A stretch of 64,000 bases of DNA from the NCBI GenBank assembly GCA_903840165.1, contig CAIMEY010000061.1, positions 46,621-110,620 on the forward strand, read 5' to 3'. Positions 16,767-25,473 of the stretch are shown in pieces (position 1 is the stretch's first letter; every line of letters starts with the position of its first letter). The stretch is from an uncultured Myxococcales bacterium. GTDB lineage: Bacteria > Myxococcota_A > UBA9042. The notes beneath the pieces were generated by a model. That model searched no databases. It was not told the origin of the DNA and worked only from the letters and a program-made list of their open reading frames with translations. Both the position numbers and the translations under genes were made by a program.

Positions 16767-17444
16767 ATGACTATGAGTTCTTGCGGCGCTCCAGAATCAC
16801 AAGAGGTTGGTCAGCCACAGCTCGTTGATGCGCCCACGCGGGCCCATGGCGCCTGGCTTGGGCTCGTGCGGCTGTTCATCGAAGCCGGACCGCACAATGC
16901 CAGCCACTGGAACACGCGGACTGGACAGACGTTTTGCGCGCCCCGCGGCAATCGACGTGGTGAGGCGGTTCAGCAGTTCACAGACCGCCTGATGCGCGAG
17001 CCCGATTGGCTGGAAGTGCCCTATTTGGAAAGCGATGATGCTTACGCGATGGCCCAAGCCTTTGTCGCCGGCTTGGCTCCGGGGCGAGGTCGGACGGCGC
17101 TGCAGCGCGCTTTGGCAGCCGACAAGCCGTTTCGGGCGTTTCGCGCCATTCTTGGCAGTTCGCCTGGATTATCAAGGCGCTGGGGCCGTCTTCAGCAGCA
17201 AGAAGCAGCGCTGCGCCTTGTGGGGCTGTGCCTGGACCTGGGGATGACGTTGCTGGACAAGGATTTCCGCCGCTACGAGGCGCAGTTGGCCGAGGCTGAG
17301 CCGCTTGAGCTCACCTTTGAACGAAGTAGCACGGCTGCGCCGATTCGCCGCAGTGTGGCCAGTTTGTCCATCGGAAAACCTTGTGATGAAGATGATTTGG
17401 ACGACCTCGACTCGGACGCCATGCTGCGCGGGGAGGAGCCATGA
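16767..17444 (+). CDS. UPF0158-like protein
   Basis: 225 residues. The central part fits UPF0158: a WNTRTGQTFCAP strand pair, WLEVPYLESDDAYAMAQAFV, then ALAADKPFRAFRAIL and a Trp further on. Members are small cytoplasmic proteins of unknown role. The C-terminal 50 residues are acidic. A TACAAT hexamer at 16763-16768 overlaps the first ATG, and no ribosome site precedes it, so the start is uncertain (ATG 16773 is next). The stop overlaps the start of the DUF192 lipoprotein gene (ATGA), so the two are coupled. Confidence 0.6.
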   Translation: MTMSSCGAPESQEVGQPQLVDAPTRAHGAWLGLVRLFIEAGPHNASHWNTRTGQTFCAPRGNRRGEAVQQFTDRLMREPDWLEVPYLESDDAYAMAQAFVAGLAPGRGRTALQRALAADKPFRAFRAILGSSPGLSRRWGRLQQQEAALRLVGLCLDLGMTLLDKDFRRYEAQLAEAEPLELTFERSSTAAPIRRSVASLSIGKPCDEDDLDDLDSDAMLRGEEP

Positions 17445-18118
17445 CGCGCGCCAATGCCTTGAGTTTGAGCGTCCGAGCGCCCGTGCCAAAACTAGGTACG
17501 GGTTGTAAGCAGCTATTCATTTTGGTGTTTTTTGCCATGGCCTGCAGTCGCGGGCCTCAGGTCAGTCAACGGCTGACGGCGGGCGAGTTGGGGCCCACGG
17601 TCTCAGGCGCCCAAGCGATGCAAGGCGATCAAGCGCCTGGTAAGACAGGCGCAGGGGCGGCTATGGCAGGGGCTGATGCCGGTGCCAGCCAAGAGGGTAC
17701 CTTGGTGCAAGGAGAGATTCGTGTGGAACGCCAGGGAGATACGGGCCCTCAGTTCCGCGTGGAAGTGGCCCAGACCGACGCTGAGCGCAGCCGTGGCCTC
17801 ATGTTTCGCAAATCATTGGCCGACGATCGCGGCATGATCTTTCTGATGCCCGGCGACGACGATTGGTCCTTTTGGATGAAGAACACGTACATTCACTTGG
17901 ACATGGTCTTTATCGACCAGCAATGGCGTGTTGTCGGCATGCTTGAAGACGTCCCGCCGCTTACCTTGGATGCCCGCAGCGTCGGGGCTCAGTCGCGCTA
18001 CGTGTTGGAGTTGGCCGCCCATGTGGCGCGGCACAGCGGTATTAAGACCGGTACTGTATTGCGTTTTACTCCACCTCAGGCATTGGACCCCAAGCAAGGT
18101 GGCGGAGGCCTACGGTGA
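17441..18118 (+). CDS. DUF192 lipoprotein
   Basis: 225 residues. An N-terminal hydrophobic signal ends in a lipobox (FFAMACS, about residue 34), so it is a predicted lipoprotein. A Gly/Ala-rich linker covers about 40-85. The DUF192 domain covers about 98-215: ERSRGLMFRKSL, GMIFLMPGDDDWSFWMKNTYIHLDMVF and VLEL near the end, all hallmarks of the family (RxxGLMxR, FWMKNTxIPLDxxF). Function of DUF192 is unknown; its distribution in envelopes suggests a small-molecule or protein partner. It overlaps both neighbours by 4 bases, forming a coupled UPF0158, DUF192, unknown trio. Confidence 0.85.
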   Translation: MTRANALSLSVRAPVPKLGTGCKQLFILVFFAMACSRGPQVSQRLTAGELGPTVSGAQAMQGDQAPGKTGAGAAMAGADAGASQEGTLVQGEIRVERQGDTGPQFRVEVAQTDAERSRGLMFRKSLADDRGMIFLMPGDDDWSFWMKNTYIHLDMVFIDQQWRVVGMLEDVPPLTLDARSVGAQSRYVLELAAHVARHSGIKTGTVLRFTPPQALDPKQGGGGLR

Positions 18119-18723
18119 CCGACGGCGCGCTTTACCCGTCCGGCTCGGCGATCGCTGCGGTGTTGCAGCAAGATGCCGAGTTGATCGGCGTAGCTTCGCG
18201 TCAACCGGGGCATGACAAGACGATTCGCCAACAGGCGCGGCAGTGGCTTTGGGCGGTCTGGACCCTGCTGCAGCCCGAGGATGAAGGCCAGCAAAGCGAA
18301 GAGTTGAAGGTAGTTGGTGCGGATCAGCCCCCGGTGCCAGACGCAGTGCCGTCGCCAGCGGACGAGACACGATTGACCGCGCTCCTAGCGCTAGTGGCCC
18401 AAGGCGAACAGCTGCTCAAGGGACTGGGCCACGGACGAGGGCAGGGCATTCGCGCCCTCAAACATGTGCTGATTCACCAGCCATTTCCGGAGCGTCCGCG
18501 CCTGACAGCCTGCGCGACGTTGGCACAGAACCATGCGCGCCGTATCGCCGGACACTTTGAACTGCCTATGGGCATTGATGAAAAGCGATTGACATGGTTT
18601 GAGCAGCGCTGCAAAGAACAGAATCCCACACGCGTCGCCATGGTCCGCGCACCGGCGGCGGAAGGGGATCAACGTGAATCGCTGGAATTTCTTGTAAAGA
18701 AAGGGCAATCGCGGTTTTCCTGA
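18115..18723 (+). CDS. Uncharacterised cytoplasmic protein coupled to DUF192 gene
   Basis: 202 residues starting at GTG 18115, overlapping the previous stop (GTGA). No signal peptide or membrane segment. Predicted mostly helical, with an acidic and Pro-rich segment around 60-82 and a basic C-terminal half (RRIAGHFELPMGIDEKRLTWFEQR). The 4-base overlap and same strand are the main evidence that it is real. I see no family motif. Confidence 0.55.
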   Translation: MTDGALYPSGSAIAAVLQQDAELIGVASRQPGHDKTIRQQARQWLWAVWTLLQPEDEGQQSEELKVVGADQPPVPDAVPSPADETRLTALLALVAQGEQLLKGLGHGRGQGIRALKHVLIHQPFPERPRLTACATLAQNHARRIAGHFELPMGIDEKRLTWFEQRCKEQNPTRVAMVRAPAAEGDQRESLEFLVKKGQSRFS

Positions 18724-18911
18724 GGTCGCTCGGCGTCGCGGGGGGCGGGAGAAGCGACACAGGCACGCCAATTTGGCACAGCCACCCTCCTGGCCAAGAG
18801 GCCGAATTGGCGATTGTTGCGCGCGGCTAGACCCGCTATGCTCCGGACCTTGCTAGGCTCAAAGTTGCAAATGGGGCCTGGATGTTGGCCACTGTCCTGT
18901 GCGGGGGAAAG

Positions 18912-21269
18912 ATGCGCGTGTTGAATTGGGCTCCAGCCTTGTTAGCAAAAACGGTTTCGGCGAGCGCAGTTGTCTTGGCCTTGGCGGTCACGATGGGTGC
19001 CTCTGGTTGTGGTAGCGACACCAAGGCGACACCGAGCAGCGATACGGTGGCCGCCGATGTTTCTGGCGGCGATGGCCAGACGACCGCCGACGTTGCTGCC
19101 GGTTCGGATGCAACGCCAACGTCAGATACCGGTGCAGATACAGGGACATGTGGAGCGCTTCCGGCCTGCCTCGACAACAACGGCAAGACCGACCTTTCGA
19201 TGTGCCCCAAGCCGGCGACCGACTACGACTGCCTCGCGGGCTGCTGCGTCAAGAAGTTCGTCTGCAATACCGACGCCGATTGCGCCGATAAGAACGGCAC
19301 GCCGCTGTGCCCAGACAAGCAATTCACCTGTGGTTGCAACGCAGATACCGGGCAGTGCTGGCAAACCATGTGCCAAGCCGATGCGGCGTGCCCCAGCGGA
19401 ATGCAGTGCCATCAAGGGGGCTGCATCGCGCCGCTCGCTGACAACAGCTTGAATGCACGGCTCTTGCGCCCCTCTTGGCTCGGTGCGGCAGGCGCGCAAT
19501 TTGACGCCGTCACGTCCTTGGGCGCGCAGGCGGTCGACAAGGCCGGAAACGTCAAGCCCGACGCGCAGTTCGAGTTCGCGCTGGCCCCAACCGATGCCTT
19601 TACGCTCAGCGGGACCCAGTTGACGGCGACGAGCAAGCCTGGCACTGCGACAGTGACCGCCAAGGTCAAAGGCTCCAGTGCTGGCGAGTCCAACCCTGCG
19701 ACATTATGGAATCTAGGTCCGATTCCAGCCGGTCAGAACCTGCGGGTGACGGCAGTGGATGACGACACGCTCGCGCCTTTGGCGGGCAAGGTCGTTGTGA
19801 TTGGCCTGGCCAACGCGACCACGCCGACGACCGCGCAAGTGGTGAATCTTGTTGGTGGTCAGGCGAGCTTTGCCGGTGTGCAGTTCCCGGCCGACATCCA
19901 TGTGATCGGCACGAGCCACGCCCCGGTTTCTGTGTTGCGCTATGACCCCGGGACGGCGGCGGCGGACGTCGTGCTGCCCGCGCCTCTGTTCAGCGTGGCC
20001 AATCTGGAATTTGACTTGGATGGCAAGTTGGTCAGTGCAAACAGTAAGTTGGTCAATGTTGACCTGCTCAAAGGCGCCGTGGCCTATACAGGCACAGGCG
20101 AAGCGGGCGTTGGCGTCACTTCACTGGCTTTTGGCCCTTCTCTCCTGAACTTTGCCGTGCAGTCGATCCTCGGCCCTCAGGTCAAGAGGCCCTTTGATAA
20201 AGAGGCGCCGGCGGTGGTCAACCCTGACCCCGGCAAGGCCCAGGACGTGCCGGGCGGCGTGACCTTCATGCTCGGCAAACCCGTTGTTTCTGGCTACGTT
20301 TTGGCGGGTACACCGGGCAAGCACACCTTGTGGACGCTGGCCGGCAAGGTGGCGCTCAGCGACGTGATCCCGGTGGTCAGCGCCATCGTCGACAACGTCA
20401 AAGGCGGCATTGATATTGGCCAAATCGTCAGTCTGCTGCTGCCGTACTTCAGCTCCTTCCGTTCGCAAGTCGCCTTTGATGTGCCGTTTGCCGACACGCT
20501 GACGCAGCCGACGCCCACCTTGAACTTGGCGCCGGTGTTTCCGCTGGGCCTGCACCTCGACATATCGCTGCCCGCGCTGCCTTCCTTGGGCGACAAGAAG
20601 TGGGCCGATCTCGCCTTTGTGATTGCCGGAGCCATGATGCCCAAAGGGGAAATCATTCCGCTGGGCCTAACCGCCGGTGCAGATACCCAAGGCGATACGG
20701 ACACGACGCCGGACGGTCAAGTCGACGGCAATTCCGAGCAACCTGGCCAACAGCCTCTGCATTTGGATGCGGCCCCCCTGCACAGCGGGACGCGCGTTGG
20801 CACGGCCAATCATGTGGTGGTGACCGCGGCGGTGGTCTTGGCCAACGCGGACAAGGGCAAGAAAGAGGGCGCTTCGGTCCAAATCACAGCCCCAGGCACG
20901 CTGGGCACGACCGTGCAAACGCCTGATTTCTTAGGATTTCCCAGCGATTCGACCTTCAACCCGGCGACGGCGACGCTGCAAGTCAAGGCCGTGGCAGGCG
21001 CGCAGTTCTATCGGCTCACCTTGCACGATGGCTCAGATCATCAGTGGTTGGTGGTGGTTCCAGCGACGCAGGTCGATAAGCCCTTGGTGCTGCCGGACCT
21101 GACCGTTTGGGGGGCCGACGTCAACCTGCTGACCGCGCCGAACAGGGCCTACGTTGCGGCGTTTGAACTCGCAAAGTCCCTGACTTTTCCCGATGTTGTC
21201 GGAGCTCAGGGCTTGATCGATTTGGTGCGGCTGGTCAAACGATCGGCTTTCTACGACGTCCTGCCGTAG
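18912..21269 (+). CDS. Large secreted lipoprotein with Cys-rich N-terminal region
   Basis: 785 residues from ATG 18912, where GGGGGAAAG precedes; an upstream in-frame start at 18882 would only lengthen the signal. A signal peptide ends in a lipobox (MGASGCGS). A Ser/Asp/Thr/Gly-rich tether follows (about 24-75), then about 100 residues with many regularly spaced cysteines (CLAGCC, CNTDADC, CGCNADTGQC, CQADAACPSGMQC). The rest is beta-rich, with Ig-like repetition (TATSKPGTATVTAKVKG). This layout is common among Myxococcota surface lipoproteins. No catalytic motif is visible. It stands alone, and faces the NUDIX gene tail to tail with 63 bases between. Confidence 0.7.
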   Translation: MRVLNWAPALLAKTVSASAVVLALAVTMGASGCGSDTKATPSSDTVAADVSGGDGQTTADVAAGSDATPTSDTGADTGTCGALPACLDNNGKTDLSMCPKPATDYDCLAGCCVKKFVCNTDADCADKNGTPLCPDKQFTCGCNADTGQCWQTMCQADAACPSGMQCHQGGCIAPLADNSLNARLLRPSWLGAAGAQFDAVTSLGAQAVDKAGNVKPDAQFEFALAPTDAFTLSGTQLTATSKPGTATVTAKVKGSSAGESNPATLWNLGPIPAGQNLRVTAVDDDTLAPLAGKVVVIGLANATTPTTAQVVNLVGGQASFAGVQFPADIHVIGTSHAPVSVLRYDPGTAAADVVLPAPLFSVANLEFDLDGKLVSANSKLVNVDLLKGAVAYTGTGEAGVGVTSLAFGPSLLNFAVQSILGPQVKRPFDKEAPAVVNPDPGKAQDVPGGVTFMLGKPVVSGYVLAGTPGKHTLWTLAGKVALSDVIPVVSAIVDNVKGGIDIGQIVSLLLPYFSSFRSQVAFDVPFADTLTQPTPTLNLAPVFPLGLHLDISLPALPSLGDKKWADLAFVIAGAMMPKGEIIPLGLTAGADTQGDTDTTPDGQVDGNSEQPGQQPLHLDAAPLHSGTRVGTANHVVVTAAVVLANADKGKKEGASVQITAPGTLGTTVQTPDFLGFPSDSTFNPATATLQVKAVAGAQFYRLTLHDGSDHQWLVVVPATQVDKPLVLPDLTVWGADVNLLTAPNRAYVAAFELAKSLTFPDVVGAQGLIDLVRLVKRSAFYDVLP

Positions 21270-21332
21270 CGCTAGGCACAGCTGGTGTCATCGACTGCCG
21301 GTCCTTGGGCGGTGGATGGCGCTCGGGCCTCG

Positions 21333-22241
21333 CTATTGCTGGGCGCGAATGTAGTGAAAGCGCCCGTCCTGCAACACGAAACGATGCCAAGCCAGCGTAC
21401 AACGGGGCTGGGCCTCGCCTGTGGACGGCTGCGGGTGCGACGGGTCATCGTGCAAGACGATGGCCGGGCCCTGAGGCGTATTCGCGAGAAACCAGGGCTC
21501 AATCAGCGGCCCCGGGCCTTGAGCCTTGAGCGCGCGTAGCCACGCATCCGCCGGCCCCGGCCTTTCATCCAGCGCCGCCAATGTGTGCAAGGTCGGTGGA
21601 GGTAAAAGGATTTCCCCGCCCTGGTTGTGCTGGTCGAGCGCCTCGCCGGGACGGAGCCAAAAGGCGTGGGTGGCCTCATGAGGGTCGAGGCTGGCTTGTT
21701 GGCCTTGGGGCAGGATGGCGCAGAAGAAATACGTATCAAATCTACGAGGTTCCACGCGTGGCGTCAGCCAGTGGGCAAAGGGATGCAGCGCGGAAATCTG
21801 AAGAATCCAGCCACGTTGCTCGATCAGTTGGTGCCAAGCGCCGCCGGCTAAGCGATGACCCTGGCGCATGGGTTGCAAATCCGCTTCAAATTCAGTGATG
21901 TCCTGCTGCGTGATGGCGGCACCATCGGGCTTGGTCGCCAGGAGCACATGGGACTCTTCGTGCAGTTCACGCAGCGCCGCCACGAAGAAGCCCCTGGCCT
22001 CGGGACCATCTTTCATGTCAAGGGCTTGGGCGCAGGCGGCGGCGCAAAGATCGACATGGCCCACGGCACAGTCGTCCGCATCGACTTTGCCCCCCGGGAA
22101 GACGGTGGCACCAGCCATAAAGCCGCTCTGACCGTGGCGACGCAGCAAAAAGACTTCTGGTCCAAGCACTTCATCGCGCAGCAGCACCACCGTTGAGGCG
22201 GGCCGCGCAGGGCCAAGGTCAGGTGGCATGACGGCGTTCAC
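21333..22241 (-). CDS. NUDIX hydrolase (NUDT19-like)
   Basis: 302 residues. The NUDIX box is split as in the NUDT19/NUDT8 group: GATVFPGGKVDADD, then about 35 residues, then AALRELHEESHVLL, giving REx2EE with the preceding Gly. These enzymes hydrolyse nucleoside diphosphate derivatives, with coenzyme A derivatives typical for this subgroup; the substrate here is not determined. GTG 22241 overlaps the stop of the upstream lipoprotein gene (GTGA), so the pair is coupled. Length and motif spacing support the assignment. Confidence 0.8.
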   Translation of the reverse strand: MNAVMPPDLGPARPASTVVLLRDEVLGPEVFLLRRHGQSGFMAGATVFPGGKVDADDCAVGHVDLCAAACAQALDMKDGPEARGFFVAALRELHEESHVLLATKPDGAAITQQDITEFEADLQPMRQGHRLAGGAWHQLIEQRGWILQISALHPFAHWLTPRVEPRRFDTYFFCAILPQGQQASLDPHEATHAFWLRPGEALDQHNQGGEILLPPPTLHTLAALDERPGPADAWLRALKAQGPGPLIEPWFLANTPQGPAIVLHDDPSHPQPSTGEAQPRCTLAWHRFVLQDGRFHYIRAQQ

Positions 22242-23524
22242 TTGCAGTTGCTGAACTGGCTTGGGTCGTTGATCGTGTTGACAAATTTAGGCAACCATAG
22301 GCCCAGCAATACATCAGCCGTCATCGCCTTGAGGGGGCCGCTCGCAAAGGGCGCTGGGGCAAAGCCATTGCCTTTGGTCGAATCGCCTAGCCAGCACGCC
22401 TGATTCTGCGTGGAGAGGTCTTTGCATTCAGTCTCCGAAGGTACCTTGCACAACAGCCAGTTAACGGCGTAGGCGTGGGCGGGCGACGACGCCACGGCCT
22501 TGATCGCCAACATGCTCGAGACGTGGCTGGGTAGGGCGTGGTCGTTGGCAAACTGCAGGCGCCAGTACTTTTGGGTAATGCCCTTGAGGTTGGTATATGG
22601 TTCGCGGGAGATCCACCAATCATTCTTGTCACATCCGGCACCCGTGACCGTGATCGGCCAGGCGCCCGGTGCGCATACGATGCTAGCGGGATGGCCATTG
22701 CTGGCGGCCGGATACTGGTCGGCGTGGGGATAAAGCGTGTAGTGGCAAGCACTATCGGAAGCTCCGGCGCCGTCAGACGGGCCGATTTGCTGGCCGTCGT
22801 CTTCCGGTGCTTGGCTGATGCCGCAGCGGTCCACAGGCCCTTCGACATCGATGAGCCACGCAACATTGCCCAAGTCGCCGTTGCCAAAGGTTTTCAGCGA
22901 CGCCGCGACCGCCATTAGGCCGGTACCGATGGAGACAAAACCAGTCTTGGTCTTGTCGACGTCTTTGCGGGCGGAAAGCTGGTGCATCACGTCTTTGACC
23001 GCGGAAATATGCCACAATCCGCCCATGTCATCGCTGCCTTCGGACTTATTGCCGCCGTCGCCGGTGCCCGGAAGGTTGAAGATGACGACGACCGAATTGG
23101 TGTCCGAGGCTAACTGCTTGGCACCATTGTTCATTGTGGGCCAGGGTGGCTGGCGATAGTCGCCGACGACGACGATGAGGCCGCAGGGCGTCGCAGCGCT
23201 GCAAGCTGCTGGTACCAAGACTTGGCCTTTCAATGCAGCTTGTTGCAGGTTGTTGTCGGCATCCAAGGCGTGCGTGACGATTTGCAGTTCGGAGGCGGTG
23301 ACGGCCACGGTGCTGCCAATGGTTCCGCCACCTGTGATTGTCGAGGCGTCGCCGCCCGGGCCCGCATCCGATCCACTGCCGCCGCCATCCGCTTGGCTGT
23401 TGGCCGCAGAATCAGAAGTAGTTGAGCTATTCTGAGCGCTTGCGTTGCTCTTGCTCCCGCAGCCTACTGCGACGATCGACAAGACGATCGCGAACGCACC
23501 CTTGCAAAGAAACTTCGAAATCAT
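22238..23524 (-). CDS. Lipoprotein with degenerate alpha/beta-hydrolase-like fold
   Basis: 428 residues from ATG 23524, with GGAAGG about 10 bases upstream. A signal peptide ends in a lipobox (SIVAVGCGS), then a Ser/Gly/Asp-rich tether (about 25-65). The rest resembles an alpha/beta hydrolase of the depolymerase or esterase type: CGLIVVVGDYRQPPWP, SVVVIFNLPGTGDGG and TGFVSIGTGLMAVA at the nucleophile elbow. The elbow reads GxGxG with Thr in place of the catalytic Ser, so activity is uncertain. Its stop overlaps the NUDIX start by 4 bases. It is divergent from the dcw promoter at 23712. Confidence 0.6.
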   Translation of the reverse strand: MISKFLCKGAFAIVLSIVAVGCGSKSNASAQNSSTTSDSAANSQADGGGSGSDAGPGGDASTITGGGTIGSTVAVTASELQIVTHALDADNNLQQAALKGQVLVPAACSAATPCGLIVVVGDYRQPPWPTMNNGAKQLASDTNSVVVIFNLPGTGDGGNKSEGSDDMGGLWHISAVKDVMHQLSARKDVDKTKTGFVSIGTGLMAVAASLKTFGNGDLGNVAWLIDVEGPVDRCGISQAPEDDGQQIGPSDGAGASDSACHYTLYPHADQYPAASNGHPASIVCAPGAWPITVTGAGCDKNDWWISREPYTNLKGITQKYWRLQFANDHALPSHVSSMLAIKAVASSPAHAYAVNWLLCKVPSETECKDLSTQNQACWLGDSTKGNGFAPAPFASGPLKAMTADVLLGLWLPKFVNTINDPSQFSNCK

Positions 23525-23711
23525 TGGCCATTTCCTTCCGGCGGGGCCGGGCAACCCGTAGATGGTAGCGGTCCAGCCCGTCGGTCACAAGCGTTTGCGC
23601 GATCGGCTGGCGCTGCGTATCCACGCGAGAACTCCGCCGAGCCGACAACGTACTTTCAGTGGCTTGCGGGGCGTCACGGCAGCGACAAATCGGCGCAGGT
23701 CCGGATCCCGG

Positions 23712-23741
23712 TTGACAGATTATCGCCACGGTCCCTATCCT
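23712..23741 (+). promoter_or_regulatory. Candidate sigma70 promoter of the dcw cluster
   Basis: A perfect TTGACA at 23712-23717 is followed after 18 bases by TATCCT at 23736-23741 (4 of 6). It faces mraZ, and the predicted start point near 23748 falls right at the repeat array at 23750-23782. That geometry (promoter, then MraZ sites overlapping the start) is what is known for mraZ operons in E. coli. Confidence 0.6.
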
Positions 23742-23749
23742 CGCCCTGG

Positions 23750-23782
23750 TGGAGAAAAGTGGCGTGAAATGGATCTTTGTGG
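23750..23782 (+). promoter_or_regulatory. Candidate MraZ operator: four TGG repeats at 10-bp period
   Basis: TGG occurs at 23750, 23760, 23770 and 23780, with A/G-rich sequence in between. MraZ is a ring-shaped repressor known to bind direct TGGGN repeats spaced at one helical turn in E. coli and AAAGTG-type repeats in Mycoplasma. The second copy here is preceded by AAAG, giving AAAGTGG. The array lies just after the candidate promoter and 130 bases before mraZ. Confidence 0.6.
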
Positions 23783-23910
23783 ATCGGGCACACGGCCCGA
23801 CGCGGATTCGTGCCAGGGCCCTTGCCGACGGTGGCAGCCATCCCTGGTCTTTTGCAAACTTTGTTCAAGGGTTGTGAGGCAACGGTGCCTGCAGCCAAGC
23901 CCGGGTGGTC

Positions 23911-24372
23911 ATGGACGTTCGCTTCCGCGGAGAACATGCCCTACGCACCGACGACAAATGTCGGTTGGCGATCCCGGCGGCGTATCGCAGCGCTTTGCAG
24001 GCCCATGGCGACGCTCGTTTGGTGATCACGCGGTCCCTGACGGACGCATGTCTGCAGGTGTTTCCCGCCAAGGCTTGGGCCCAATACGAGGACAAGATCC
24101 TCACCCTGCCGCGCAGCGATCCGACCGTGCGGCGGGTTCTGCAATTTCAGGTCACTTCTAGCGTCTTGATCGAACCCGACGGCCACGGTCGCTTTGTCCT
24201 GCCGCCAGCGTTGCGCACCCATGCCGGCCTGGGGCCAGCGATGGACGTCACGGTGGCGAGTCAGATCGATCGCTTTGAAATCTGGGCCCAAGATCGCTGG
24301 CTGGCCGAGCAGGCCTTGTGCGCAGAAACCCTGGGGCAGTGGAGCGCTGACCTGGCGCGTCTGGGGTTGTAA
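23911..24372 (+). CDS. mraZ: MraZ, transcriptional regulator of the dcw cluster
   Basis: DNA-binding repressor of its own operon. 153 residues from ATG 23911; a GTG at 23905 is an alternative and neither has a strong ribosome site. Two SpoVT/AbrB-type repeats are visible: FRGEHALRTDDKCRLAIPAAYR near the N-terminus and VLIEPDGHGRFVLPPALR in the second half, matching the DxKGRxxxP and DxxGRxxLP pattern; the first has Cys instead of Gly in the DDKGR motif. First gene of the cluster, 3 bases before rsmH. The operator candidate upstream fits autoregulation. Confidence 0.92.
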   Translation: MDVRFRGEHALRTDDKCRLAIPAAYRSALQAHGDARLVITRSLTDACLQVFPAKAWAQYEDKILTLPRSDPTVRRVLQFQVTSSVLIEPDGHGRFVLPPALRTHAGLGPAMDVTVASQIDRFEIWAQDRWLAEQALCAETLGQWSADLARLGL

Positions 24373-24375
24373 CGC

Positions 24376-25338
24376 ATGGCAACCTTTGCGCATACCACGG
24401 TTCTCTGCCGCGAGACGGTCGCGTCCTTGGGGCCTGATCGCCAAGGGTGGGTGGTCGACTGCACGCTGGGCGGCGGTGGACACACGAAAGCCATTCTAGC
24501 AGCAAATCCGGGAGTTTCCGTTCTAGGGCTCGACCGTGATCCGGCGGCACTGGCGGCGGCGGCTGAAAGACTGGCGGCCTATGGCGGTCGTCTGCGCGCT
24601 GTACATGCCACCTTTGCAGACGTTGAAAAAGCCTTAGATGACATGGGGATTTCTCAAATTTCGGGTGCCGTCGCTGACCTAGGCGTTTCCTCGCACCAGT
24701 TCGACTCAGCCGAGCGCGGCTTTTCCCTGCGCCTAGATGGGCCCCTGGACATGCGTATGGACCCGACCCGCGGGCTGACCCTGGCGGAGCGGCTGGCCTG
24801 CGTCTCTCTGGAAGACTTGGCCGATATTCTCTATCAATATGCCGATATACAGCGCTCCATCGGTACTGCACGCATCGTCCTCGATGAGTTTCATAAAGGG
24901 GCTGTCACCACGCAGCGTTTGGCTGAACGCCTCGGCGCCCGGCTGACGCGGCAGCGCTCCCACCACCCAGCGACGCCGGTGTTTCAAGCGCTGCGCATTT
25001 GGGTCAACGAGGAACTGCAGCAACTGACTGATTTGCTGAGGGTCCTGCCGCTGCGCTTGGCCCCTGGGGCGACCTTGGCCGTGATCAGCTTTCACTCGGG
25101 TGAAGACCGCATGGTCAAACAGGCTTTTGCTGCCTTGGCACCCAAGCGCCGCGGCGGTCCCTTTGAGCGGGCCCCGGACGTAGCGGCTTCGGCACAGGAG
25201 TGCGCAGACAATCCCCGAGCGCGAAGTGCCCGACTCAGGACGCTCAAGTGCGCAGAACTGATTGAAAATGACGAAGATCCATTGGAATCGGCGCTCGATG
25301 AGGACGCAGACGCGGCCTTATCCGGATCCTACGCGTAA
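24376..25338 (+). CDS. rsmH: 16S rRNA m4C1402 methyltransferase
   Basis: Methylates N4 of cytidine 1402 in 16S rRNA using S-adenosylmethionine. 320 residues, normal for RsmH/MraW. Motifs: HTTVLCRETV at the start, VDCTLGGGGHTKAIL (AdoMet loop), VLGLDRDPAAL, ADLGVSSHQFDSAERGFSLR, DMRMDPTRG and VISFHSGEDRMVK. All key segments are present. It follows mraZ by 3 bases and is separated by 135 bases from ftsL, where no gene is seen. The C-terminal 30 residues are acidic. Confidence 0.96.
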   Translation: MATFAHTTVLCRETVASLGPDRQGWVVDCTLGGGGHTKAILAANPGVSVLGLDRDPAALAAAAERLAAYGGRLRAVHATFADVEKALDDMGISQISGAVADLGVSSHQFDSAERGFSLRLDGPLDMRMDPTRGLTLAERLACVSLEDLADILYQYADIQRSIGTARIVLDEFHKGAVTTQRLAERLGARLTRQRSHHPATPVFQALRIWVNEELQQLTDLLRVLPLRLAPGATLAVISFHSGEDRMVKQAFAALAPKRRGGPFERAPDVAASAQECADNPRARSARLRTLKCAELIENDEDPLESALDEDADAALSGSYA

Positions 25339-25473
25339 TTCAGCGGGCTTGCCGATGCTGATCGGCAAAAAGGCAGAAAACTTGACACGCGATCGAGTAG
25401 ACGGATAACGCGACGATCGGGCCCTTTTGCGGCCCCGGCAACGCAGCAACTGCACAGAAGAAAGCGGTGGATC

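Larger units (their letters stand above)
23525..23904. other. Divergent intergenic region controlling the dcw cluster
   Basis: 380 bases between the lipoprotein start and mraZ. Contains the plus-strand promoter candidate at 23712-23741 and the four-repeat MraZ operator candidate at 23750-23782. Frames crossing the region on both strands are shadows. About 120 bases of untranslated leader follow the operator. Confidence 0.7.

Noticed and set aside
23562..24161. Plus-strand frame of 199 residues overlapping mraZ
   Set aside because: Covers the promoter and operator and runs in a different frame through mraZ; composition is Arg/Pro-rich as expected for a shadow.
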